Of a DNA stretch of 64,000 nucleotides, positions 43,814-54,034 are shown piece by piece. The DNA comes from Siphonodentalium dalli (taxonomy: Eukaryota > Mollusca > Scaphopoda > Gadilida > Siphonodentaliidae): positions 257,899,863 to 257,963,862 of the forward strand of contig CP136064.1 of assembly GCA_032622095.1 (NCBI GenBank). The letters are read 5' to 3'. Position 1 is the first letter of the stretch; each line of letters starts with the position of its first letter. The translations under genes were made by a program, and so were the position numbers. The notes beneath the pieces were generated by a model. That model was not told the origin of the DNA and did not search any database. It saw only the letters and a program-made list of their open reading frames with translations.

Positions 43814-43930
43814 TATGTCACACTCTACAGGTGAAACAAAATATCCACTGTAGAGTGTGGCACAGCAAATGTGTGGTATGAAAAAGGGAAGTGTCTGCCG
43901 GCATCCGTGAGTCAAAAATATGGAATGCCC
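43812..43930 (+). repeat. Copy 1 of a 119-bp LTR-start-like repeat
   Basis: Starts tatatgtcac and matches 44243-44362 with few differences. Near its start a 12-bp stem (CACACTCTACAG paired with CTGTAGAGTGTG) forms a hairpin. Homology to copy 2 stops at gccc, followed here by an (AT)n run. It sits directly at the broken end of array B, so it may mark the event that terminated the array. Confidence 0.7.
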
Positions 43931-44242
43931 AATATATATATATATAAATGAAATGGGAGTGGCGGGTGGGAATTTCGTGCTATCCCGCATGGAAACTTCA
44001 AGAAAGGAAGAAGAAGAGTTATCGCTCTTCCGTCGTGCAAGCTGAAGCTATAGTCTATTCCAAATTTCTCTCAACCGCAATTACACTGTTTGAAGCCAAA
44101 CGAACACAATTGCAGCTGAGAGAAAACTAGATATGTAGTGCAATTCTTTTATTCTTGAAACTACCATGCATGCATATAATTAGGAACATTTGAGTCAATA
44201 TATATACAACATGATTACGGACACCGACATCCACCTAGCAGT
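43931..44242. other. Unassigned spacer between LTR-like copies
   Basis: Opens with an (AT)n microsatellite at about 43931-43946. A 60-codon ATG frame (43948-44130) follows but shows no recognisable domain. No further repeat or RNA signal seen. Confidence 0.4.
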
Positions 44243-44246
44243 TATA

Positions 44247-44807
44247 TGTCACCACTCTACAGGTGAAACAAAATCTCCCCTGTGGAGTGTGGCACAGCAA
44301 ATGTGTGGTATGAAAAAGGGAAGTGTCTGCCGGCATCCGTGAGTCAAACATATGGAATGCCCGCCAAGCCGTAGGCCGCCAAGAAAGAAGATCCGGATAA
44401 GATAGGAGCCAGATTCTGATGTCAAGTTGTTTGCCGAGTAAGAGCCGGGAGTTGGATTTGAGCCCCCCCCCTAACTGCAAACCGCGTCCCAGAGCGCCGA
44501 TGGACCCTGAAGACGTGACAACAAGCAACCTGAAATGAAAATAACTGGGCCAGTATCCATGCACATCTCACCAAAAATTGAACGCAAGTATGATGTGCTT
44601 GTACGCATATCTATATAAGCGCATATCGGAAATGACAGTCAGACAGACAGTCAGACACAGAAGCCTGAATAAATTGCAAATGCGATTGATTATTTGAAAT
44701 CTTGAGCGGTGAAGACATTGACATTGCTGAACGAATTAAAACTTCTGTTCACTACTGAATTAAAAGATGACGGAGGCGTCGGGTACCCTCGTAATTTAAG
44801 TGTAACA
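44247..44807 (+). mobile_element. Putative solo or truncated LTR (~561 bp)
   Basis: The segment begins TGTCAC and ends GTGTAACA, giving the TG...CA ends expected of an LTR. In order it holds a TATA box (44612-44619), a CAGACAGACAG-rich stretch near where transcription would start, and AATAAA (44668-44673). Its first 120 bp are repeated at 43812-43930. I see no internal gag-pol reading frame, no convincing primer-binding site after 44807 and no clear target-site duplication, so it could be a solo LTR, a decayed 5' LTR, or an unrelated repeat with chance signals. Confidence 0.4.
44612..44673 (+). promoter_or_regulatory. TATA box and polyadenylation signal inside the LTR-like segment
   Basis: TATATAAG at 44612-44619 and AATAAA at 44668-44673 are about 50 bp apart, the order expected for the U3-R region of an LTR. 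Function is inferred. Confidence 0.35.
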
Positions 44808-44933
44808 TATCGCTCCCCGATATTAAGTCAGTCTTGATGGCACGGTGAGCATCAAACGGTGTATATGCATGAATATATGGCCCGCCATATCAAATCCAGT
44901 CGGAAGTCGGGATTTCTTTTACCCTGTGCCAAT

Positions 44934-44990
44934 GCATTCTCTTATATATGCGAGTCGACCATAGGTCGCCTCGCATATATAAGAGAATGC
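44934..44990. repeat. 57-bp near-perfect hairpin
   Basis: Two perfect 21-bp arms (GCATTCTCTTATATATGCGA + G and its complement) enclose a 15-bp centre that itself contains CGACC-ATA-GGTCG. One T/C pair is the only mismatch. The hairpin ends exactly where the 37-bp minisatellite begins. Confidence 0.95.
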
Positions 44991-45540
44991 TAACCGGAGA
45001 GTGACTATTAGCCCAGCTTGGTGATACTAACCGGAGAGTGACTATTAGCCCAGCTTGGCGATACTAACCGGAGAGTGACTATTAGCCCAGCTTGGCGATA
45101 CTAACCTGAGAGTGACTATTAGCCCAGCTTGGCGATACTAACCGGAGAGTGTCTATTAGCCCAGCTTGGCGATACTAACCGGAGAGTGACTATTAGCCCA
45201 GCTTGGCGATACTAACCGGAGAGTGACTATTAGCCCAGCTTGGCGATACTAACCGGCGAGTGACTATTAGCCCAGCTTGGCGATACTAACCGGAGAGTGA
45301 CTATTAGCCCAGCTTGGCGATACTAACCGGAGAGTGACTATTATCCCAGCTTGGCGATACTAACCGGAGAGTGACTATTAGCCCAGCTTGGCGATACTAA
45401 CCGGAGAGTGACTATTAGCCCAGCTTGGCGATCCTAACCGGAGAGTGACTATTAGCCCAGCTTGGCGATACTAACCGGAGAGTGACTATTAGCCCAGCTT
45501 GGCGATACTAACCGGAGAGTGACTATTAGCCCAGCTTGGC
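44991..45540. repeat. 37-bp minisatellite, copy 1 (15 units, first one partial)
   Basis: Unit: gatactaaccggagagtgac followed by tattagcccagcttggc. Length 550 bp fits 32 + 14x37. Variant units occur at positions 4 (cctgag), 5 (gtct), 8 (ggcgag), 10 (ttatccc) and 13 (gatcc). The last unit joins the tail at the perfect palindrome CTTGGCGCCAAG. Confidence 0.97.
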
Positions 45541-46231
45541 GCCAAGATTCTCGTGTTCGAAGTGAAGATTCCAAAAATCAAAGCTTGGTGGTTACGAAAT
45601 TCTAAAATTTCTTTCAATGCCTTTATCTTGTGAATTATGACTAACACTTAAATGTACTCAATCCGACTCCGTGGTCACCATATCATCAGATTCCAACAAA
45701 CAAAAAAACCAATTACAATGAATTTCTTGAAATGCCGCTTCAGTTATAAGAATCGATTAATTGCCAAAAAATAATGCCAACCACTGTCAACTATAGAATA
45801 AAATTGCCCCAAACTTGTTATTTATCAACATTTTGTTCAACAAAATTTGCCCGGATTGTCTTATATCTAACACTCAAAACCACTTGATTTTAGAGTTATC
45901 CATTCTCATCCGCAATTTAGTCCGAGGCCGTCGGCCTGACGAATATTTTCCAGGCCGCAAAAAAAATACATATCTCGGGGAAATAAAAAATTTCAAAACT
46001 CGATATCTGATCACTCTGAACTTTGATAGGTTGGTTCCTCGACCCAAATAAAATATTTTTTTTACCCCCGAAGACAAAGAAATATTAATTTAGGAGTGTT
46101 AATTTGGATTATGCGTCTTTAAGATCAATTCTTGCATATTCGAGTTTCATATAGTAATCTCGCATATCGCATTTTATAACTCTCTCTAATCGAACAGTTT
46201 TAGGGGTGTGGCTACGAAATCGTCGCCCCAC
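45541..46231. repeat. Minisatellite-associated tail, copy 1 (~691 bp)
   Basis: Nearly identical to 48753-49442. It begins gccaagattctcgtgttcg and ends cgtcgccccac, with a short stem near the end (gggg...cccc around ACGA-AA-TCGT). Overlapping frames of 78 codons (plus, TTG start) and 67 codons (minus) appear in both copies but look non-coding. With the hairpin and minisatellite it may form a non-autonomous element; Helentron-type elements combine such parts, but no CTRR end is visible. Confidence 0.8.
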
Positions 46232-47572
46232 ATAATACACAAGTCACCATATATTTTAGCATATCCAGATTGACAGACACAAGGCTGAATTTATCTTATG
46301 CGTTTATTTTTAATACTGTAAATTGTAATGCAAATGTGTGTCTCTTGACAAGTCGCATACCTTTACCCCCCCCAAACATTTATTACACATAGTTAGCCCA
46401 ATGGCAATTTGTTGATGTATTTTGATCTTGTAGCTTGTGTGTTATTACAATGTCATATTAGTGAGAAATGTTATATTAATGTGAGAATTGTCATATTAAT
46501 AATAATGATTGTCATATTAATAATGTAAATTTGTCATACATGTATTAGTGTCAGAATGTCAAATTAGTATGGAATTTGTCGAGTTAATGTGAAATTGTCA
46601 AAAAGCGTGAAATTTGTCATATAAGTGTGAACATTGTCAATATAAGTGTGAAAAAAATAGGCATACAAACCATATTTCATTATGAAAATGGATTTGATGT
46701 AAAAATAGTATTTGGTGCGAAATTAGTATTTGGTGTGAAATTAGTATTTGTTGTGAAAATAGTATTTGTTGTGAAAATAGTATTTGGTGTGAACACATGT
46801 AGAGGCCGGGGTAATGTCGCATGACATAACCCCTACCGTGAAAATAGTCAATAGTCAATTATCAATCAATGAAAAAGTGTGAAATATAATAGTCAATAGT
46901 GTAATTACCATAGTCAATCGTGTGAAATTATCATAGTTAATAGTGTCATTATCAGTCAATAGTGTGAAATTATCATAGTTAATAGTGTAATTATCAGTTT
47001 ATAGTGTGAAATTATAATAGTTAATAGTTTAATTATCATAGTCAATAGTGTAATTATCATAATCAATTGTGTAATTATACTAAGTCAATAGTGTGAATTT
47101 CTCATAGTCAATAGTGTGGAATTAAAATAGTCAATAAGTGTTAAATTATCATATTTGTGTGAAAATTATCACCGGTATCAGATTGTGAGAAATTATAGTA
47201 GTGTAAAATTAACATATATTTATAGAGTGAAGTTATAACTAGTAGTGTGAAAATTATTCCCCACGTAGTTAGCTCAATGGCAATTTGTTTCTGTATTTCG
47301 GTCTTGTAGCTTTGTGTTTTACATTGTCATATTAGTGAGAAATGTTATATTAGTGTGTCATATTAATAATGTGAATTTACATATTAGTTTGAAAGTTGTC
47401 ATTTATTAGTATGGAAATTGTCAAGTTAGTGTGAAATTGTCAAATAGGTGTGAAACTTGTCATACCGGGTATAAGAGTGAAAATTGTCATAAAATTATTA
47501 TTAGTGTGAAAATCATATTTAGTGTGAAAATAGTATTTAGATATTTAGAAATTATAATACTCAATACTATAG
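46232..47572. repeat. AT-rich degenerate short-period repeat
   Basis: Dominated by loosely repeated words such as gtcatattagtgtga, tttggtgtgaaaatagta and tcatagtcaatagtgtgaaatta. A block of roughly 100 bp starting near 46390 (agttagcccaatggcaattt) recurs near 47265, suggesting the whole stretch expanded by duplication. No gene seen. Confidence 0.75.
46808..46833. repeat. Short hairpin GGGGTAATGTC / GACATAACCCC
   Basis: Two 11-bp arms with one mismatch and a 4-nt loop, embedded in the AT-rich repeat. The arm resembles the end of the MITE at 63006-63259 (GGGGTAACGTCGCA). Confidence 0.7.
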
Positions 47573-48001
47573 CTGAATAGGTCATTGTCGCATGGTTTCT
47601 GGCAAAAAGACACCTAGGATCTCGTAAACATTACTGTCAAAAAGACACCCAGGATCTCGTAAACTGTCAAAAAGACACCCAGGATCTCAAAGTCTCGCCA
47701 AACAACGGGAATTTTGTTTAGTCGTCTGCTATTAATATTATGATAATTATTTGTTTGTGATCGGAGTGAAATATCAACGAAATTTAATTCGGCTTTGAGT
47801 CTGACTGACAGCGCAATTCCGCATCCTTGATAGTTGGACCAATATTAATAGCAGACGACTAAAAAAATTCCCGTTGTTTGGTGAGACTTTCATATCCTGG
47901 GTGTCTTTTTGACAGTTTAAGAGATTCTGTGTGTCTTTTTGACAGTTTAAGAGATCCTGTGTGTCTTTTTGCCAGAAACCATGCGACAATGACCTATTCA
48001 G
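47573..48001. mobile_element. Foldback element with minisatellite-bearing inverted arms
   Basis: Left end ctgaataggtcattgtcgca is the complement of the right end at 47982-48001. Both arms carry tandem copies of a ~28-bp word (ggtgtctttttgacagttta...), then cccgttgtttgg and ttagtcgtctgctattaata toward the centre. No transposase frame is present. Arms differ in number of internal units (47612-47688 versus 47897-47977), so the minisatellite has changed independently on each side. Confidence 0.8.
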
Positions 48002-48062
48002 CACTAGTACTGCTTTCAAAATTGCCCAATTTTGGTCAATTGATCGACTTCCTTCTAAGGTA

Positions 48063-48270
48063 TTAGTCGTCTGCTATTAATATTGGTCCAACTATCAATA
48101 ATTATCATAATATTAATAGCAGACGACTAAACAAAATTCCCGTTGTTTGGCGAGACTTTGAGATCCTGGGTGTCTTTATGACAGTTTACGAGATCCTGGG
48201 TGTCTTTTTGACAGTTTAAGAGATCCTGGGTGTCTTTTTGCCAGAAACCATGCGACAATGACCTATTCAG
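48063..48270. mobile_element. Second, partial copy of the foldback element
   Basis: Runs from an internally deleted, inverted core (20-bp arms agtcgtctgctattaatatt around ggtccaactatc...) through three ~28-bp units to the same terminus (...tgacctattcag, ending 48270). It abuts the second minisatellite. It matches the reverse complement of the 47573 half of the first element. Confidence 0.75.
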
Positions 48271-48271
48271 A

Positions 48272-48752
48272 GATACTAACCGGATAGTGACTATTAGCCC
48301 AGCTTGGCGATACTAACCGGAGAGTGACGATTAGCCCAGCTTGGCGATACTAACCGGAGAGTGACTATTAGCCCAGCTTGGCGATACTAACCGGAGAGTG
48401 ACTATTAGCCCAGCTTGGCGATACTAACCGGAGAGCGACTATTAGCCCAGCTTGGCGATACTAACCGGCGAGTGACTATTAGCCCAGCTTGGCGATACTA
48501 ACCGGAGAGTGACTATTAGCCCAGCTTGGCGATACTAACCGGAGAGTGACTATTATCCCAGCTTGGCGATACTAACCGGAGAGTGACTATTAGCCCAGCT
48601 TGGCGATACTAACCGGAGAGTGACTATTAGCCCAGCTTGGCGATCCTAACCGGAGAGTGACTATTAGCCCAGCTTGGCGATACTAACCGGAGAGTGACTA
48701 TTAGCCCAGCTTGGCGATACTAACCGGAGAGTGACTATTATCCCAGCTTGGC
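48272..48752. repeat. 37-bp minisatellite, copy 2 (13 units)
   Basis: 481 bp is exactly 13x37. Variant units ggcgag, ttatccc and gatcc are units 6, 8 and 11, the same spacing as units 8, 10 and 13 of copy 1. This shows block duplication, not independent expansion. Confidence 0.97.
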
Positions 48753-49442
48753 GCCAAGATTCTCGTGTTCGAAGTGAAGATTCCAAAAATCAAAGCTTGG
48801 TGGTTACGAAATTCTAAAATTTCTTTCAATGCCTTTATCTTGTGAATTGTGACTAACACTTAAATGTACTCAATCTGATTCCGTGGTCACCATATCATCA
48901 GATTCCAACAAACAAAAAAACAATTACAATGAATTTCTTGAAATGCCGCTTCAGTTATCAGAATCGATTAATTGCCAAAAAATAATGCCAACCACTGTCA
49001 ACTATAGAATAAAATTGCCCCAAACTTGTTATTTATCAACATTTTGTTCAACAAAATTTGCCCGGATTGTCTTATATCTAACACTCAAAACCACTTGATT
49101 TTAGAGTTATCCATTCTCATCCGCAATTTAGTCCGAGGCCGTCGGCCTGACGAATATTTTCCAGGCCGCAAAAAAAATACATATCTCGGGGAAATAAAAA
49201 ATTTCAAAACTCGATATCTGATCACTCTGAACTTTGATAGGTTGGTTCCTCGACCCAAATAAAATATTTTTTTTACCCCCGAAGACAAAGAAATATTAAT
49301 TTAGGAGTGTTAATTTGGATTATGCGTCTTTAAGATCAATTCTTGCATATTCGAGTTTCATATAGTAATCTCGCATATCGCATTTTATAACTCTCTCTAA
49401 TCGAACAGTTTTAGGGGTGTGGCTACGAAATCGTCGCCCCAC
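48753..49442. repeat. Minisatellite-associated tail, copy 2
   Basis: Near-identical to 45541-46231 with a handful of SNPs and a one-base indel. Ends at the same base (cgtcgccccac), after which the two copies diverge completely, so this is a true boundary of the duplicated unit. Confidence 0.85.
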
Positions 49443-49817
49443 TGTGCCACATAAAGCATGCATGTGCTCTAAAAGTTTCTGCGACCATCGACATAAAGAA
49501 TGTATGCCTTCTAAAAGTTTCTGCGACCATGCACAGAATGCAGATGCTTTGACAAATTCTCAAACCACAGAGGAATTAGATAACGGCTATCGAGGCGTTT
49601 GGGTCGGCAATATATATGCAGGAATGGTTGCCAGCTGAACTGACGCCCAAGGGAACATTGTCGATCCTCTCATCTTTACAACAATATGCACACTTTGTAC
49701 AGATTAATGATAGGCATTCAGACCCTGGTCCCAAGCTATATACGTGGGAATCATTTTAAAACCACAACCGTGTGCTGGTACTGGTATATAGCTAGTGCTG
49801 CCATCACACAGCTCAAA
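49443..49817 (+). other. Upstream region / possible 5' UTR of the channel gene, with a 2x42-bp repeat
   Basis: Two copies of a 39-bp word at 49450-49488 and 49492-49530 share ctaaaagtttctgcgaccat. The frame is open from ATG 49686 into exon 1, so translation could start upstream of the ATG chosen at 49818. No clear promoter was identified. Confidence 0.4.
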
Positions 49818-50008
49818 ATGTCTCGACCCCAACCTGAGACTGCAAAATCGCTGTGGGCCGACTTTGCGAACAATACATCGAGTCATGGATTTAAAAACGT
49901 TTATGATTCCAAGCATAAAATCACCAGAGTCTTTTGGATTTTAACTGTTTTGGGATTCTACTGTGTGATTGGTTTCAACATCTATCTTTTATTTGACAAA
50001 TTCTTCAG
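49818..50008 (+). CDS. DEG/ENaC sodium channel, exon 1 (N-terminus and TM1), partial gene
   Basis: Encodes the cytoplasmic N-terminus and first membrane segment of a degenerin/epithelial sodium channel family subunit, a trimeric plasma-membrane cation channel. The protein opens MSRPQPETAKSLW. At residues 20-24 it has TSSHG, holding the His-Gly pair conserved in the family and needed for gating. A hydrophobic TM1 follows at about residues 38-59, then DKFF. The donor is CAG|GTTAGT at 50009, leaving a split codon (phase 2) completed by exon 2. I chose the ATG at 49818 because it gives a family-like short N-terminus; an in-frame ATG at 49686 would add 44 residues. The subtype (ASIC-like, peptide-gated or other) cannot be told from this part. 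Confidence 0.85.
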
Positions 50009-50682
50009 GTTAGTAGGACACATTTAAAAATAAAAAATTAAACGGACATGGCTCACTCGTACCTCCAAATTTTGTCCATATATACGTAAATTGGAGGGAC
50101 GGATACGATAGGTCACACGGGCCTGTAAAGCGCTCCGCTGCCCGCCACAGTGCGGTGCGCACACAGTCGCCGGTGGATAGGTCGATAAATACACGAAATA
50201 TGCTCTGAAAAACACTTGCCAAAGGCACAGCCATTTTCATTTTCCCCCAGAAGTCAGAAAGTGCTCTTTGCACATGTCTACCATATCAGTAATGGACCAA
50301 CACGCGCGGAACGCTCTTTTCTGTTATAATTATATCGTGCCAATGGCTGTCTGTTTTAAGTTTGGCCATTGTTCTCGTAGTTTGATTGTCCAACAATTTA
50401 TTAGTGGGAAAGTTGTTTACACCAGCATTTTCAGATATTCCTACTTTTGATAAAATAAATTGGACTGGAATGGCTATCAGTTGGAAATTTTTCAACATTA
50501 TGGGGTGTCAGATATGAAATTTCCAACACTTGGAAAGCTGGATACCAGTTTAGATGCTATGATTTTGTAATTTTCTGGTTTAGTTTTAAAAACATTTCTC
50601 ACATGGTGCATATCCCTATCCATGGTCGTCCATGTGTGTCACGCCCCCCGGTTCCAATCAAAAACTGCTAATATATTTAAGA

Positions 50683-50815
50683 ACTAGCAGGTTTTACCCG
50701 GCTTTGCCCAGGTTAAAGTTATGTGAAACCCTCTGTGGATATTTGTTGGTAATAGAAAATACTCTTGCTCTCAAAGTGTTACACGTATTCTCATATACAT
50801 TGTATATCCATATGG
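50683..50815 (+). repeat. Dispersed repeat, copy a (actagcaggtttt...)
   Basis: Begins actagcaggttttacccggc and runs about 130 bp. A close copy lies at 50972-51101 in the same orientation. The opening resembles the start of the element at 60353. Probably the end of a retroelement-like dispersed family; exact class not established. Confidence 0.6.
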
Positions 50816-50859
50816 GGGCGCCGTTCTTCTATTTAGTATCTATGTTGTGATATCAATAG

Positions 50860-50885
50860 TTCATTTTGTGATATCACAAAATGAA
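50860..50885. repeat. Perfect 26-bp palindrome
   Basis: TTCATTTTGTGAT and its complement with no spacer. Degraded copies of tgatatcacaaaat follow up to about 50970, between the two dispersed repeat copies. Confidence 0.9.
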
Positions 50886-50971
50886 TATATGATATCACAA
50901 AATCGAATATATGATACCAGAAAATTGTAAGTATTTTGTGATATTACTTATTCGAATTCGAAATATCATAT

Positions 50972-51101
50972 ACTAGCAGGTTTACCCGGCGTTGCCCAGG
51001 TTAAAGTAATGTGAAACCCTCTGTGGATATTTGGTGGGAATAGAGGATACTCTTGCTCTCAAAGTGTTACACGTATTCTCATAAATTGTATATCCAAATG
51101 G
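50972..51101 (+). repeat. Dispersed repeat, copy b
   Basis: Same family as 50683-50815, sharing the start and ctctcaaagtgttacacgta near the end, with scattered differences. Confidence 0.6.
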
Positions 51102-51329
51102 CATCACAATACATGATTCTTACACGTGGAATACAAGTAGTGGCCCACCTTGTCAGGTCGGAGCGATTATCATTTTGTTTATCGCGTTTAATCCGTCCCA
51201 CCAATAAAGAAGGATTTATGTATTTACAACTGCGTATACTTCAGACGTTATATAGTATGAAACATGAACATCATAAACACATTAGTTCGAAAAAATAAAA
51301 GACGACAATTGTGTTTTACATAGAGATGT

Positions 51330-51352
51330 ATCAATCAATCAATCAATCAATC
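51330..51352. repeat. (ATCA)n microsatellite
   Basis: Almost six uninterrupted copies of a 4-bp word. Confidence 0.9.
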
Positions 51353-52830
51353 TAGTTTATCATATCTTCATGAAGGTACAGATGTTTTAAAGATATGTCC
51401 AGGTGCTTCTATGTTTTGGTGCTATATACTGGCTAATCATTTTCAGTTTAAAAGAATTAATGTTATGCAAGTATAGCAGCTACATGTAGTCGGATTCCTT
51501 ATGTCGAAAAAAATGGTCGCGCGTTTTCGGAATGTTAAAAGCGATATGAGAACAGTTTCTATACCACCAGTGTGTCTATTTTCAGAATCTACCTGTTTCC
51601 AGCTTGATATTTTTGTGGAAACAGGTTTGTGTGAGGCTTTTGTTTGTGTACCCCTCTATTTTTCCCCGTCCACCTGGTAATAAAAACATGCTATTACGCA
51701 TAGCAAGTTCGGTAAGAGGCTTTCTTTGTTCTTAGAAATCGTAAAACATGGAGAGATCTTGCCACAAATTACTCAATTACATATCTTAATGTGGAATTTT
51801 ATCATAAAATCATCAGATGAATTGTATTTATGACTGCATTTTCAATGTTCTTTCCCAAATTTTAAGGTATTGTATATTCTTAAAATCAGCTAGATCAAAT
51901 ATAGACGAACATGGACAATCTACAAGGATATCTTGATCATATGCCACAAACAAAACTTCGATACATCGATTTTTGGTAAAGATATCGCAGAAAAGCTAAC
52001 CCTACCCCCACCCTCACTTATTTCACAAGTCAGATTCATTTGGTCGAAAACAACGGTCGCGCAATTTCGGATTGTCTAGCGTGTCTACTTTCAGAGTTTA
52101 CCTGTTTCCAGTTGGAATTTTAATGAAAAAAATGTGTTTTTGGACTGTTTTAAGAATTTAAAGAGCGTTTGCTTATTATACAAATATTAATCCTCATAAC
52201 CAACCTTCTGGTGGATGTGCGAGTTGAAATTAACAAAAGTATCAAATATGGCGGTCTACTGTCAGAGTCTAGTTGTTTCCAGTCTGACATTTTAGTGAAA
52301 ACAAATTGTTTGGACGGTTTAAAAAAATTAAAGAGCGTTTCCTGATTATACATATATTAACTTATACGATTAGCCTTTTCATGAATTGTGCGAGTTGATA
52401 TTATGCACATATGTCAAGTATGACTCTGAAATGTATTTTTGAGAATGATGTCGTCAGATAAGTATCCGCGGGTAGTGTACTACAGTTGCGAACAAAACTA
52501 ACTTAATGGCTATCATATATGCATGGCTCTTACATGTAATCTATCGTAACTACATGTGATTTTACCAAATTAACTTGCAATATAGTCAGGCCACCAGATA
52601 CAGTAGTTGATAAAAATGTGGTTCATATCAATCATATACATCACAAGCACGTGCTTCAGTGATAATGTCCACTATTCTACAAATGTAATGTTTATCATGA
52701 CTACAGTTTCAGGATGTCGTTGTAAAATTGACAAAATTAATGTTTATTGCCAGGACGAAGTACCGCATAATACGGAGTTGTGTGCTAACTATTCTTCGAG
52801 TCATATTTATGTAAGCGTCAGTCAAAACTG

Positions 52831-54034
52831 TTAGGACATGGGAATATTTTTTTTATTTCGTACCCACGAAATACTAATTCGTGGCCACGAAATAACTAAT
52901 TGTGATATACGATCGTCAGTCCCATTGTTGTAATGGAATCGGATAGAGATGATCTGGTTGTAGTTGTCCACCATCTTGGCATCAGCCATGGCGATTTAAG
53001 ATAAAGGGTGTTGTAGGGTGGCCCGTAAAACAAATTAAGTAATCACCCCTTTCACCAGGGGGGGGGGTCACATAGGGCACCACGATATTCAGTATATCTT
53101 GGGGTCACCCTACATCACCAATTCTACCACATCAAATTGTATAGGTGCCATATTTGAACCCATCTGGGGCGGCCATTTTGGATCGGGGATGGTGAAAGCC
53201 GGCGAATATTTAGATTGTCTCATCAGGGGTCACCCTACAACACACTGTATTCGACCTAAAATGGGGGGGGGGGCAATTGTATGGTACCATAATGTTATGG
53301 ACCCTAATGATCATTTATCGTTTTCGCTCGAATGGGCTGAAGGTGTGAACATTTAGCGTGCCTTGCGAGCCACCGTACAACACCCTTTAGTTCATCTATA
53401 TCGGTCAAGTTACCGAGAAATAATGTGTACCCTATTTGACCATTTTGGATCGGGTATGGTTGAAAGGGGTGAATATTTATAAGTTTGTTTTGGGCCCACC
53501 CTACAAAACCCCTTATTTGACTTAAATCGGCCAATATATATGCCGAGTGAAATGTCATTCCCATTCGATACCTTGTGGTAAAAACTAATGAATATTAGGT
53601 TTTTCTTGGAGCCACCTGACCCGTGTTTCCCCGTTCTCTCTGTGCTAGTTTATATTGGACGTTCATATCCACATAGAGCCCGGGTCCCACATAATAAGGG
53701 GTTTATAGTAGCTTCTCTGCGATCGTACGCATTGTTTCTAAAACATCATCAAGTGTAACCATACCGTAGCAGGGTGGCAGTAAGACAGTCTAGCCTGACT
53801 ATGCCACCCCCTCGAATATACAATACAATATTTGTCAAATGTATTATGTATTATAATATGTGTATATTGATATAAAATATCCCATCCTCCGTAAAGGTAT
53901 CTGGATATATGCAAAGGTCAATCAGTTATAATTCGCCACGAATTAGTATTTCGTTGCCACGAATTAGTAATTTCGTGGCAACGAATTAGTATTTCATGGC
54001 CACGAAATAAAAAAAACAATTTCCCATGTCCTAA
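52831..54034. mobile_element. 1.2-kb inverted-repeat element with TTAGGACATGGGAA ends
   Basis: Left end TTAGGACATGGGAA, then a T-run and ATTTCGT, mirrored at 54001-54034. The ends carry repeated TTCGTGGCCACGAA palindromes (perfect at 52878-52891). The interior holds degenerate direct repeats of gggtcaccctacaacac and ccattttggatcgggtatgg, each recurring every 100-250 bp. Non-autonomous; no transposase seen. Confidence 0.65.

Noticed and set aside
43816-43930. Hammerhead-ribozyme-like words (gtgaaac, tccgtgag) in the LTR-like repeat
   Set aside because: The required CUGAUGA core is absent and the stems do not fit a hammerhead.
44235-44564. 109-codon minus frame across the LTR-like segment
   Set aside because: GTG start and no recognisable domain; lies over LTR-type signals on the opposite strand.
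45815-46051. 78-codon frame in the minisatellite tail, also at 49026-49262
   Set aside because: TTG start, overlapped by an antisense frame and explained by the duplication.
52616-52834. Resemblance of the small Cys frame to an LRR N-terminal cap or an endothelin-type Cys spacing
   Set aside because: Cys spacing matches neither family properly and no leucine-rich repeat or processing site follows.
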